Positions 20,173 through 28,456 of a stretch of DNA of 64,000 nt are shown piece after piece. The DNA comes from Planctomycetota bacterium (lineage in GTDB: Bacteria > Planctomycetota > Planctomycetia > Pirellulales > Pirellulaceae). The stretch's first letter is position 1, and each line of letters begins with the position of its first letter. The position numbers and the translations under genes are program-made. Below the pieces are notes generated by a model that saw nothing but the letters and a program-made list of their open reading frames with translations, was not told the origin of the DNA and searched no databases. The stretch lies in contig JAPLNI010000028.1 in the NCBI GenBank assembly GCA_026692865.1, forward strand, positions 124,001 to 188,000, written 5' to 3'.

Positions 20173-21342
20173 ATGAATAATCTATTCGAAAACCTGCTGC
20201 AAAAAGCTGATTCTGAAGGTCCTCTCGCAGCAGTAGAATTACTCGTCGAGCATTTTCGGTCGACGTCGCAATACATCGAGCTCTTCGAATCGCTCAAAAT
20301 GCGGAACAGATTACGCTATGGATTCTCGGCCGTCGCTCGTGATAACGAACCTCCCTTTTCTGCCGAGCACACCGAACTACTCGAAAGCGGCTTGATTGAA
20401 GCGTGCCGCGAGGTTGGAATTGGGCTGTTGAAGGCTGGTAACTTGCACGATGGATGGATGTATATGCGGGCCGTTGGGGACAACAACGCAGCCCGCGAAG
20501 CACTAGCCGGAAACACCATCGACAGTGAGAATCTCGATGCTTACTTGAGCATCTACATACAAGATGGGGTCGACATCCAACGTGGTGTGGAACTTACACT
20601 GGAGCATCGCGGGACATGCAATACGATCACCATGCTCGAATCGATGATAGCGATGCGAGACAGAGGCGATCAACAAGCCGGCGTCGGACCGCTTGTTAGG
20701 CACCTTCATGCAGAGCTCCTAGAAAGCCTTCGTGCAGACCTCGCTCGTCGTAAGCTCCCTCCCTCAAAAGTCCAGCCACCGTCGAACCTGGGCCCGATTG
20801 CTTCCTTGCTCAATGCTTATCCGATGCTCCTGGACGATGGTTCTTATCATCTCGATACTTCACACGTCGCTTCTACAGTTCGATTCGCCCGCGTCCTAGA
20901 CGACCGAGAAGACTTGATGCTCGCTCTAGACCTCGCTCGCTATGGTCGGCAACTCCATACACAGTATCAATACGCAAGCGAGGAACCTTTTCAAGATCTC
21001 TACCTCATGTCGTCTTATTTCTTTAGCGTACTCTTAGGTGATAACGTCGAGGCGTGCTTGAAGCCATTTTTGCAAAAAGCAGAATCGCTCGATATCAACG
21101 AGCATGGTTCGATTGGTATTGAAACCTACGTCGACCTCTTGTCTCGCATTGGTCGACACGAAGAAGCCCTTCAGTTTCTCCTCAAGCGAATGCCGCGTGG
21201 AACCCGCCCATTCGGCGTTGCTCCATCGCTTCTCGAACTCTCATCCCTATCACACAACTTTCAACCCATGCTCCAGCAATCACAGCAACGCAACGACCTC
21301 CTCGGATACGCAGCAGCATTGCTCCAATCAAAATCAATCTAG
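20173..21342 (+). CDS. Conserved-looking cytoplasmic helical protein, function unknown
   Basis: A 389-residue protein with no signal peptide or membrane helix. It is predominantly alpha-helical by composition, with helix pairs suggestive of TPR-like or other alpha-solenoid repeats (for example AREALAGNTIDSENLDAYL and IGRHEEALQFLLKRMP). The start ATG at 20173 follows the terminator of the previous gene by 53 bases, so it needs its own promoter. I do not recognise the family and saw no catalytic motif. The even composition along its length and absence of a better frame support it as a real gene. Confidence 0.75.
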   Translation: MNNLFENLLQKADSEGPLAAVELLVEHFRSTSQYIELFESLKMRNRLRYGFSAVARDNEPPFSAEHTELLESGLIEACREVGIGLLKAGNLHDGWMYMRAVGDNNAAREALAGNTIDSENLDAYLSIYIQDGVDIQRGVELTLEHRGTCNTITMLESMIAMRDRGDQQAGVGPLVRHLHAELLESLRADLARRKLPPSKVQPPSNLGPIASLLNAYPMLLDDGSYHLDTSHVASTVRFARVLDDREDLMLALDLARYGRQLHTQYQYASEEPFQDLYLMSSYFFSVLLGDNVEACLKPFLQKAESLDINEHGSIGIETYVDLLSRIGRHEEALQFLLKRMPRGTRPFGVAPSLLELSSLSHNFQPMLQQSQQRNDLLGYAAALLQSKSI

Positions 21343-21413
21343 CAAAAAAGTGTCATGTCTCTTTACGTCTTGAAAGACCTGACTCCTTTTGTGACTCAGA
21401 TTAGAACAATGTA

Positions 21414-21435
21414 GATCAGTTGTCCCCAACTGATC
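21414..21435. repeat. Hairpin repeat, copy 1
   Basis: GATCAGTTG at 21414-21422 pairs perfectly with CAACTGATC at 21427-21435 around loop TCCC. It is preceded by ACAATGTA, as in copy 2 at 21586. The gap 21343-21999 (about 650 bases) contains this hairpin, copy 2 and MITE copy C, and no supportable gene. Confidence 0.8.
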
Positions 21436-21585
21436 AGCGCGCTGGATTAGATCTCATCAAACTTGACGTTATGGCCGAACAGAGTCTCGATCACCCTTTA
21501 TCAAAACTTGCTTTCGTAGCTACGGGGTTTGCGGGCTCGGCGTAAACGCCTCGGGCAACAGCTGAGACAGCAGTTCTACAATGTA

Positions 21586-21607
21586 GATCAGCTGTCCTCA
21601 GCTGATC
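21586..21607. repeat. Hairpin repeat, copy 2
   Basis: GATCAGCTG at 21586-21594 pairs perfectly with CAGCTGATC at 21599-21607 around loop TCCT. It lies 172 bases after copy 1 in the same orientation. Relative to copy 1, one stem pair changes from T-A to C-G, so the stem is conserved although the sequence differs. Confidence 0.8.
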
Positions 21608-21750
21608 AGGACGCCGTGAAAGACTCGTAACAATCGGGGACACGCACAAAGCGGATTGATCGGATTTGCTTATTAAATGTCTGTGGATTGTAACTCTCGC
21701 AACCGAGAACACAGCCAAACCCATGCACAGCAAAGTTGTCGCCGACTTTC

Positions 21751-21856
21751 TGCCCGCGAATTACGCTAATGAGCTCGGATAAATGCAGCCCAAAGAGGTT
21801 TATGGAATTATCCTAGCCCCCAATTCATTCGCGAAGATCCACGCCATTCGCGGGTG
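21751..21856 (+). repeat. MITE-like intergenic repeat, copy C
   Basis: TGCCCGCGAATTACGCTAAT begins at 21751, and the right end ATTCGCGGGTG ends near 21856. The flank AGCAAAGTTGTCGCCGACTT upstream (from about 21729) is shared with copy D, so homology continues 20 or more bases outside the left terminal repeat. It lies in the gap before the NHL-propeller gene. Confidence 0.85.
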
Positions 21857-21999
21857 TCCCCACGACTGTTCAAATCCGAACAACAACCGATGTCTCTTTG
21901 TTTCTCGCTTTGGAATCAGTTATGATGAGTGAGTTGTGTCTTCGTGTAAGCTCAATTAGTTCGCCTGCGTTTATTCCTCTCTGATGACGGGTTTTTAAG

Positions 22000-23103
22000 A
22001 TGTTTAGTAAGCAAATGAATCGACGTGAACTCATGGCCTCGGCAGCGGGTGCTTCATTGGCGGTGGGTAGTGGTGCGTTGGGGCTGTTTCCATCGACTCT
22101 ACGCGCGGAGTCTACTCAGAAGAAGTCGATCGTCATCGGCAGTGGTGAACACCAATACGAAGTCACGCACCACTTCCCACAGCTTCCAAGTCAATTCTCG
22201 TGGCAGACCACGCATAATGTTGCAGTTGACCATGAAGACAACCTCTACGTGATTCATGAGGGACGAGCCGATCAAAAAGAGCATCCCGCGATCTTTGTAT
22301 TCGATTCGTCAGGTAAATACATTCGGTCCTTCGGTTCCCAATTTCAAGGTGGTGGTCACGGTTTGGAAGTTCGTCGCGAAGGGGATGAAGAGTTTTTGTA
22401 TGTGACGGGATACCAACAAGTCAAAATGATCGCAAAGCTCACCCTAAGAGGCGAGATAATCTGGGAACGTCGCGCGCCCAAAGAAAGTGGCGTTTATCAT
22501 GCTGACGAAACCGAGAATCCAACCAAGGTTTGGGGCCGAGACCGATTTATGCCGACCAACTTTGCATTTCTCGATGACGGCGGATTTCTGCTCGCCGACG
22601 GCTACGGTTCGTTCAAGATCCATCGCTATGACAAAGATGCCAAATGGCTCAGTAGCTTTGGTGGTGCAGGAGAGGGCAAAGGCACCTTCAACACGCCACA
22701 CGGATTATGGATCGACAATCGCGAAGCATCCTCACCAAAGATCATCGTTACCGATCGAGCTCATAACTCGCTTCAACGTTTCACGATGGATGGTCAGTAC
22801 ATCGACACACTCCCAGGATTTGGACTTCCTGCAAACATCGACATCCAAGGCAAGCTCATGCTAGTTCCTGAGTTAGTCGCTCGCGTCAGTATCCTTGGTC
22901 CTGACAATCAAGTGATCGCTCAACTGGGTGAGGACATAGCGAGACTATCAGCAGACAAAGCAAAAGCCATTCGTCGCGACCCTTCGCAATGGCAAGATGG
23001 AAAGTTTGTTCATCCACACGATGCTTGTTTCGATAGCGCAGGAAACATCTACGTTGCCGAATGGGTTGATACGGGTCGAGTCACTAAATTGCGAAAAGTT
23101 TAA
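22000..23103 (+). CDS. Tat-exported NHL-repeat beta-propeller protein
   Basis: A 367-residue protein. Its N-terminus MNRRELMASAAGASLAVG carries the twin-arginine motif and hydrophobic stretch of a Tat signal peptide, cut near ARA/EST. The rest consists of NHL-type blades, for example HNVAVDHEDNLYVIHEG, NFAFLDDGGFLLADGYG, TPHGLWIDNREASSPKIIVTD and HPHDACFDSAGNIYVAEW, which should form a six-bladed propeller in the periplasm. No catalytic residues of peptidylglycine lyases were recognised, so the role is open (binding scaffold or lyase-like). ATG at 22000 is the only sensible start. The next gene starts 123 bases downstream. Confidence 0.85.
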   Translation: MFSKQMNRRELMASAAGASLAVGSGALGLFPSTLRAESTQKKSIVIGSGEHQYEVTHHFPQLPSQFSWQTTHNVAVDHEDNLYVIHEGRADQKEHPAIFVFDSSGKYIRSFGSQFQGGGHGLEVRREGDEEFLYVTGYQQVKMIAKLTLRGEIIWERRAPKESGVYHADETENPTKVWGRDRFMPTNFAFLDDGGFLLADGYGSFKIHRYDKDAKWLSSFGGAGEGKGTFNTPHGLWIDNREASSPKIIVTDRAHNSLQRFTMDGQYIDTLPGFGLPANIDIQGKLMLVPELVARVSILGPDNQVIAQLGEDIARLSADKAKAIRRDPSQWQDGKFVHPHDACFDSAGNIYVAEWVDTGRVTKLRKV

Positions 23104-23226
23104 TCGCAATTCGATGTAATCATACTCGTCTATCGAAGGTATTGAACTCGCATATCCAAATGCGTTTATCATTTCATTGATTGACTACTGAGGAAGCAGA
23201 AGTCAAATAAAAAGCACTTTATCGAA

Positions 23227-25446
23227 ATGATCCAACATCACTTACCGTATCGCGCGTGTCATCGTTGTGGATTAGTACATGATCTAGCTGCATCGATTGG
23301 CGAGAGCGCTTCGGCGTATAGCAAGTGGAAGTGTACTCGCTGCGATGCAACGTTTGCGAAGTGGATCGACAATCAAAAATCAGCCAATCGCACGATGGCT
23401 CTTGCAATAGCGGCTCTGGCGTTTTTCATCCCGGCGATTTGGCTTCCGCTGCTTACCATCGAACGCATGGGCATTCGGCATCGCACCAGTCTCCTCCAAG
23501 GTACCTGGGATTTGATCCGCGAGGGGAACTGGTTTGTTGGATTGATTGTGTTGATTTTTTCAATCCTATTGCCGGTCGCGAAGTTGGTTGGGTTGATCGA
23601 GCTTTCATGGTGGGGCGTACTGAAAAAGCATCATCAGGCAACACTCCTGCGAGTCGTGGAGTTCGCTGGGCGATGGAGCATGATGGATGTGTTGCTTTTA
23701 GCGTTGCTGGTGATGACTGTTAAAATTGGCGAGCTAGTCTCGTTTCATCTGGGGCCTGCTGTGGTAGCCTTTGTCTTGTGCGTTGTGCTCAACATGATGG
23801 CTTCGTTAAGCTTTGACCCGCACTCCATCTGGGACGATCAACCGAGCTTGCAAAGCATGAACTCAAAACCAAAATCTGAAGCAACTTCGGTAACGCTTAA
23901 TTCGGCAAATACACCTGTGAATGCATCTGCAAATACATCTCCTGTCGCGATCCCTCCGGCTGCTTTGGAGACCAAACCGGGAGTCGATATATCCAATCCA
24001 GGATCGTATGTGCGTTTCTCGAAGTGGTGGATACTGACCGCCATGAGTCTAGCGATCTCGGTCGGCCTGATTGCATGGACTGTTGGATCGCGAGGTCCAT
24101 CGATCGAAATACGTTTTCGTGATGGCTACGGGATTCATCCGGAATCGATTGTGCTTCATCGAGGCATCGAAGTTGGATCGGTTACGGACGTTCGACTGGA
24201 TCCATCGTCCGAGGGAGTTGTTGTGACGGTTTTACTGACGAAGGAAGCCGCGATCGTGGCAACCAAGGGAAGTCAATTTTGGATTGAACGACCTCAAATC
24301 AGTACCAAAGGCGTGAAAGGACTGGACACGATTATCGCCGGACCTTACATCGCAGTTCGAGTCGGAAAAGGAGCGAATCAGCCACCAACGAAAACCGCAC
24401 AATTTTTCAAAAGTGCTTCTCCTCACTTTGAATTTGTTGGACTGGAATCGCCTCCGAGTCGTGAGAGTGACGAAGGATCTATCGAGATTATGCTCGAGAG
24501 TAGTGATCGATTCGGTTTACAAAATGATGCACCTGTGGTGTACCGAGGTGTCGAAGTTGGTCGTATCGTTAGCGTGGGACTCTCACGCGATGGAAGGTGG
24601 TTTCAAGCTCGCGCGAGTATTGATTCGAAATACCGAGAATTGATTCGCGAGAACTCCGTATTCTGGAATCGCAGTGGACTTCGAGTTGATGTGGGGCTGG
24701 GCGGTGTTGCAGTCGACGCGGAGAGTATTTCGGCGATGGCTGCTGGGGGAATCGAGTTTGCCACCCCGAATGAACCTGGTCCGATCGTGAAGACGGGCCG
24801 AAGATTTGAGATGTTTCGCGAACCAGAGCAAGAGTGGACCCAGTGGCGACCGAGACTGATTCATGGGGTATCGAACAGTTTCATTACGAGCGGCTATCCA
24901 ACTCCCTATCGAATATCGCTTCGTTGGCGAGAGTCCTTTTACGGCTTTGGGCAAAGCAAGGAACGCAATGGATGGATTCTGTTACTGGACGATGGTACCG
25001 TGCTCGGCCCGCAAAACCTTTTGAAGGAACCTGACAAGGCGACTCCCGGCAGCGTGACTTGGGAGATCGCAGGGCTTCAGCTTTCACACGAGGCACTTTC
25101 CATCAAAGACGCAACATCGCGAGTATCGATCGCAAAGCTTCCAGACGACTTGGAACGATGGCCAATCGCACGCGTCAACGGTCTGCTTCCGAAAATTGCT
25201 ACCCAGGCCAAGCAAAATGAGCTCAACGAGTTGGTGATCATCGATGGTCCACCAGGATTACCAATTCCGATCGAGTCGTTTCAATTAGAAGTGGTGGATT
25301 CTAACGAACGAACAGTCCTTTCGACGATGGGATTAACGGAATCGCATCACGGATTGCCCGTACTGGATCTTCAGTCGGAAATGATCGTTGGGTTGATCGA
25401 TTATGATCCGGAAAACAACGAAGCTAGTATTCGTTGGCTGCAATGA
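23227..25446 (+). CDS. PqiA-PqiB (MCE/MlaD) fusion protein
   Basis: A 739-residue inner-membrane protein combining two partners that are normally separate. Residues 1-205 are PqiA-like: a zinc ribbon (Cys11/Cys14 in CHRC, Cys36/Cys39 in CTRC) and four helices, with IWLPLLTIERMG and ILLPVAKLVGLIEL. After a Ser/Thr/Asn-rich linker, a fifth helix at about 267-287 is followed by two MCE domains at about 290-380 (LHRGIEVGSVTDVRLD) and 420-510 (VYRGVEVGRIVSVGLS). In E. coli PqiA and PqiB form a lipid-transport bridge across the periplasm, and the same role is likely here. The last 200 residues are not MCE (see findings). PqiB normally has three MCE domains. Confidence 0.87.
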   Translation: MIQHHLPYRACHRCGLVHDLAASIGESASAYSKWKCTRCDATFAKWIDNQKSANRTMALAIAALAFFIPAIWLPLLTIERMGIRHRTSLLQGTWDLIREGNWFVGLIVLIFSILLPVAKLVGLIELSWWGVLKKHHQATLLRVVEFAGRWSMMDVLLLALLVMTVKIGELVSFHLGPAVVAFVLCVVLNMMASLSFDPHSIWDDQPSLQSMNSKPKSEATSVTLNSANTPVNASANTSPVAIPPAALETKPGVDISNPGSYVRFSKWWILTAMSLAISVGLIAWTVGSRGPSIEIRFRDGYGIHPESIVLHRGIEVGSVTDVRLDPSSEGVVVTVLLTKEAAIVATKGSQFWIERPQISTKGVKGLDTIIAGPYIAVRVGKGANQPPTKTAQFFKSASPHFEFVGLESPPSRESDEGSIEIMLESSDRFGLQNDAPVVYRGVEVGRIVSVGLSRDGRWFQARASIDSKYRELIRENSVFWNRSGLRVDVGLGGVAVDAESISAMAAGGIEFATPNEPGPIVKTGRRFEMFREPEQEWTQWRPRLIHGVSNSFITSGYPTPYRISLRWRESFYGFGQSKERNGWILLLDDGTVLGPQNLLKEPDKATPGSVTWEIAGLQLSHEALSIKDATSRVSIAKLPDDLERWPIARVNGLLPKIATQAKQNELNELVIIDGPPGLPIPIESFQLEVVDSNERTVLSTMGLTESHHGLPVLDLQSEMIVGLIDYDPENNEASIRWLQ

Positions 25447-25464
25447 TTCTTTCCTCGTTTGCCG

Positions 25465-26592
25465 CTAGCCACGTGCAAGAGCATCCGACTGTTGAACGAA
25501 ATCATCACCGTCCCATTGAGCGTCGGCGGTGATCATCTTCTTCTTCGATTCAGCCTTCTTCGCAGCGCGAGCTTCCGCTTGGCGCTTCACCAAATCAGCG
25601 TGCGTGGTAAAGAATGGCAAGCTGTATCCTTTGAAGTCAGCAAGCGTTTCAAATTTGTGCTTCTCCATGAATGCAAGAAGTTCTTCGCACATGGGCTGCA
25701 CCATTCGATAGCCTTCCTTCATCACACCCGTACATACCTGAACCGTATCGGAACCGAGCAAAATAAATTGAGCAGCATCCTCCCCGGTTTCGATCCCACC
25801 CATACCACTGAGCGTGCGGCCAGGAAACTCGCTTCGAATCATTTGCGATATTTCCATGCACATTCGAAGCGCGATCGGTTTTACCGCTTGGCATGAATAT
25901 CCACCGGGCGTGGTATACCCTTCGACCGATGGCTCCGGTCGCAGTGTATCTAGATTCACGCCCAGGACACTGCGAATCGTGTTGATTGCCGAAACACCAT
26001 GAATACCCGCTGCGAGACTAGCTCGAGTCGGGTCCTCGATATGCGTTACGTTCGGAGTCATCTTTGCCCACACGGGTTTTTTTGCGACTGCCATAACCCA
26101 TCCACAGACTTCACGAAGGATCACTGGATCTTGTCCCATAGCGGCTCCCATCTTGCGTTCAGGAAGACCGTGCGGGCACGAGAAGTTAAGCTCAAACGAA
26201 TCAACACCTGCATCCTCGCACTTCCCAACCAGTTCATGCCATGCGTTCTCGTTGTACTCTTCCATAATGGACGCAATCAAAATTCGATCAGGATATTCAT
26301 CTTTGATCTGTTTGAATTCATCGAGCCAAATACTGAGATCACGGTCACTAATAAGCTCGATATTCTCCCAGCCATAAATCTCACCGCTGGTACGACTACG
26401 AAGCCGTCCGTAACGCGGTTGAACGTTGACCACCTTCGATGCATCCAGTGAAACTGTCTTGCAGATGACCGCTCCCCAGCCTTCGTCAAAGGCCTTACCG
26501 ATCACGTTTGCATTGGTTCCTGGAGGACCGGAGCCGATAATAAATGGGTTGGGTAGCTTAAGTCCGTCGACAACTGTTTCAAGCGTTGGCAT
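25465..26592 (-). CDS. preA: NAD-dependent dihydropyrimidine dehydrogenase PreA-like flavoprotein
   Basis: A 375-residue FMN TIM-barrel of the dihydroorotate dehydrogenase class I family. NPFIIGSGPPGTNANVIG is the FMN-binding start and FELNFSCPHG holds the active-site Cys region of dihydropyrimidine dehydrogenases. The barrel end LSGMGGIETGEDAAQFI binds the FMN phosphate. It should reduce uracil or thymine to the dihydro form, or oxidise in reverse. E. coli PreA has a C-terminal 2[4Fe-4S] ferredoxin domain, but here the tail (ARAAKKAESKKK, then DDFVQQSDALARG) has no cysteine cluster, and no preT is adjacent. It precedes a class III aminotransferase in the other direction of synthesis, consistent with pyrimidine catabolism. 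Confidence 0.85.
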   Translation of the reverse strand: MPTLETVVDGLKLPNPFIIGSGPPGTNANVIGKAFDEGWGAVICKTVSLDASKVVNVQPRYGRLRSRTSGEIYGWENIELISDRDLSIWLDEFKQIKDEYPDRILIASIMEEYNENAWHELVGKCEDAGVDSFELNFSCPHGLPERKMGAAMGQDPVILREVCGWVMAVAKKPVWAKMTPNVTHIEDPTRASLAAGIHGVSAINTIRSVLGVNLDTLRPEPSVEGYTTPGGYSCQAVKPIALRMCMEISQMIRSEFPGRTLSGMGGIETGEDAAQFILLGSDTVQVCTGVMKEGYRMVQPMCEELLAFMEKHKFETLADFKGYSLPFFTTHADLVKRQAEARAAKKAESKKKMITADAQWDGDDFVQQSDALARG

Positions 26593-26655
26593 CTAAATAA
26601 TGGCTTTCGAATCTAGGTGAAATGGATCTGTGTTTAACTTAGTTGATCAATGCGA

Positions 26656-28032
26656 TTATCGCTTGGGCATTGAATCCAGAACTTCATCCAACATAGCGAC
26701 AAGATAATTCGCATCATCGATCGTTATGCACATCGGCGGCTTTATTCGAAGGACGTTCCCAAAAAGGCCACCTTTTCCGATCAGCACTTGTCGTTTCTTG
26801 AGTTCTTCCATTATGGTGGCTGCTTCAGCTTTTGCTGGCTCCTTTGTAACACGGTCGCTTACCAATTCGACACCTAGCATCAATCCCATTCCGCGGACTT
26901 CACCGATAATTGCGTGCTTGTCTTGAAGGTCTTCTAAAGCACTCTTCAAATAGTCGCCGACATATAAAGCATTAGCCTGGATGCCTTCCGCATCGATGAC
27001 TTCCAGCGTCGCCAACCCTTGCGTCATCGTGATGGGGTTCCCGCCGAATGTGTTGAAGTGAACACGTCTCTTGAGGACTTCGGAGATCGGTTCCGTGGTG
27101 GTCATTGCCCCAAGCGGTGCTCCGTTACCAATACCTTTTGCCATGGTGATCACATCGGGTATCACACCCCAATTTTGGTGCGACCAATAATGATTACCAG
27201 TTCGTCCGAAGCCACCTTGGACTTCGTCTGCGATACAGACTCCGCCGTGTTGCCGAACAATGTCGTAAACGATTTGGAAGTATTCCTTAGGCGGAATCAC
27301 CGTTCCGCCAACACCTTGAATCGGTTCCCCAATGAAGCAAGCGATCTCGCCCGATGTCTCATACTGAATCACGTTCTTTACATCTTGAGCGCACTTCACA
27401 TTGCATGACGGATAAGTCAAACCATATGGGCAGCGGTAGCAGTATCCCGGATGGGTATGATGGATGTTTGCAGTGGAATTGGATTTGAATTTCCAATTGC
27501 TGTGAGCCGTCAGCCCCATCGTGCTCGATGTCCCGCCGTGATAGCAGTTTCGAAGGGCAATTACTTCACTATTACCGGTGTATTCACGGGCGGAAAGAAT
27601 TGCCATCTCGTTGGCTTCACTTCCGCTATTAGTGAAGTAACTGCGAGACAATCCCTCAGGCATCTTTTCGGCGAGCTTCTTTGCAAAAAGAGGCATCGTC
27701 GGGTTGAGGTAGATGGTGGTCGTATGCTGAAGCCGTCCGGATTGCGCTTTGACTTTTTCGAGAATTGCCGGATGGCAATGCCCAACGCTGACCGTCACGA
27801 TCCCCGCAAATGCATCGAGGTAACGGGTCCCTTGCTCGTCGTAGAGGTACTGCATGTGCCCTTCGACAATCATCAACGGATCTTTGTAATAAGTAATGAC
27901 GCCCGGGGACACATATTGATGCCGCAGAGCTATCACTTCGTCCCGACTCGGTCCGTCATACGGTTGCGGCTGATGTTCGATAACAGGAAGGGATACACGT
28001 GGCGCGGCAAGCGTGACTGCGGGGTTGGCCAT
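26656..28032 (-). CDS. Class III PLP-dependent aminotransferase, AGXT2-like
   Basis: A 458-residue enzyme of the ornithine/beta-alanine aminotransferase family. TNSGSEANEMAI binds the PLP phosphate, CIADEVQGGFGRTGNHYW holds the PLP-interacting Asp, and ITMAKGIGNGAPLG carries the Schiff-base Lys. The insert GYCYRCPYGLTYPSCNVKC is characteristic of the alanine-glyoxylate aminotransferase 2 group, which also transaminates beta-alanine and beta-aminoisobutyrate, the end products of reductive pyrimidine breakdown. That fits the downstream preA-like gene, 63 bases away on the same strand. Dihydropyrimidinase and ureidopropionase are not in the window. Confidence 0.88.
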   Translation of the reverse strand: MANPAVTLAAPRVSLPVIEHQPQPYDGPSRDEVIALRHQYVSPGVITYYKDPLMIVEGHMQYLYDEQGTRYLDAFAGIVTVSVGHCHPAILEKVKAQSGRLQHTTTIYLNPTMPLFAKKLAEKMPEGLSRSYFTNSGSEANEMAILSAREYTGNSEVIALRNCYHGGTSSTMGLTAHSNWKFKSNSTANIHHTHPGYCYRCPYGLTYPSCNVKCAQDVKNVIQYETSGEIACFIGEPIQGVGGTVIPPKEYFQIVYDIVRQHGGVCIADEVQGGFGRTGNHYWSHQNWGVIPDVITMAKGIGNGAPLGAMTTTEPISEVLKRRVHFNTFGGNPITMTQGLATLEVIDAEGIQANALYVGDYLKSALEDLQDKHAIIGEVRGMGLMLGVELVSDRVTKEPAKAEAATIMEELKKRQVLIGKGGLFGNVLRIKPPMCITIDDANYLVAMLDEVLDSMPKR

Positions 28033-28219
28033 CTAGGGCTCCTGAATGGTAGAAAACAACCTGACCAACGAGCAGAGAGAACTCGAACAGTCTTCAACAA
28101 TTCTTCGTAATCAATTTTATGATTTTACGCGATAGTGACTTCAGATTCACCTAGCGAGGTAAAAATATCGAGTGTTTCCTTCAGATATTTCAGAAGCGAC
28201 TGACCCTTGGAAAACTTGG

Positions 28220-28291
28220 ACACGGACGACACTGAAGACACGGAACGGGGACGGTCGCACCCAATCTCCGTGTCTTCCGTGAAATCCGTGT
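28220..28291. repeat. Imperfect long palindrome of ACACGGA units
   Basis: Two 25-base arms, 28220-28244 and 28267-28291, are inverted copies with a few mismatches. Each arm starts and ends with ACACGGA or its complement TCCGTGT. The 22-base centre is GC-rich. I recall similar ACACGGA/TCCGTGT palindromes in intergenic DNA of other bacteria (not checked). The rest of 28033-28456 shows no gene. Confidence 0.7.
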
Positions 28292-28456
28292 ACTATTCAA
28301 GAACCGCTGGGTTACTCATGCAAGGTTATATACCTTTCGTGATTCGGCGGCTTCTGACATGAGGATAGGCAGAACAACGCGGGCAAGAGAATGATTACTT
28401 CCCGGGTAATATGAGTTTATTCGTTTGCTCCCATTCTTTTGCCTTCCAAATGCAGC

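Noticed and set aside
27451-28110. 219-codon plus-strand frame opposite the aminotransferase
   Set aside because: It is antisense to a well-supported enzyme and contains no domain pattern.
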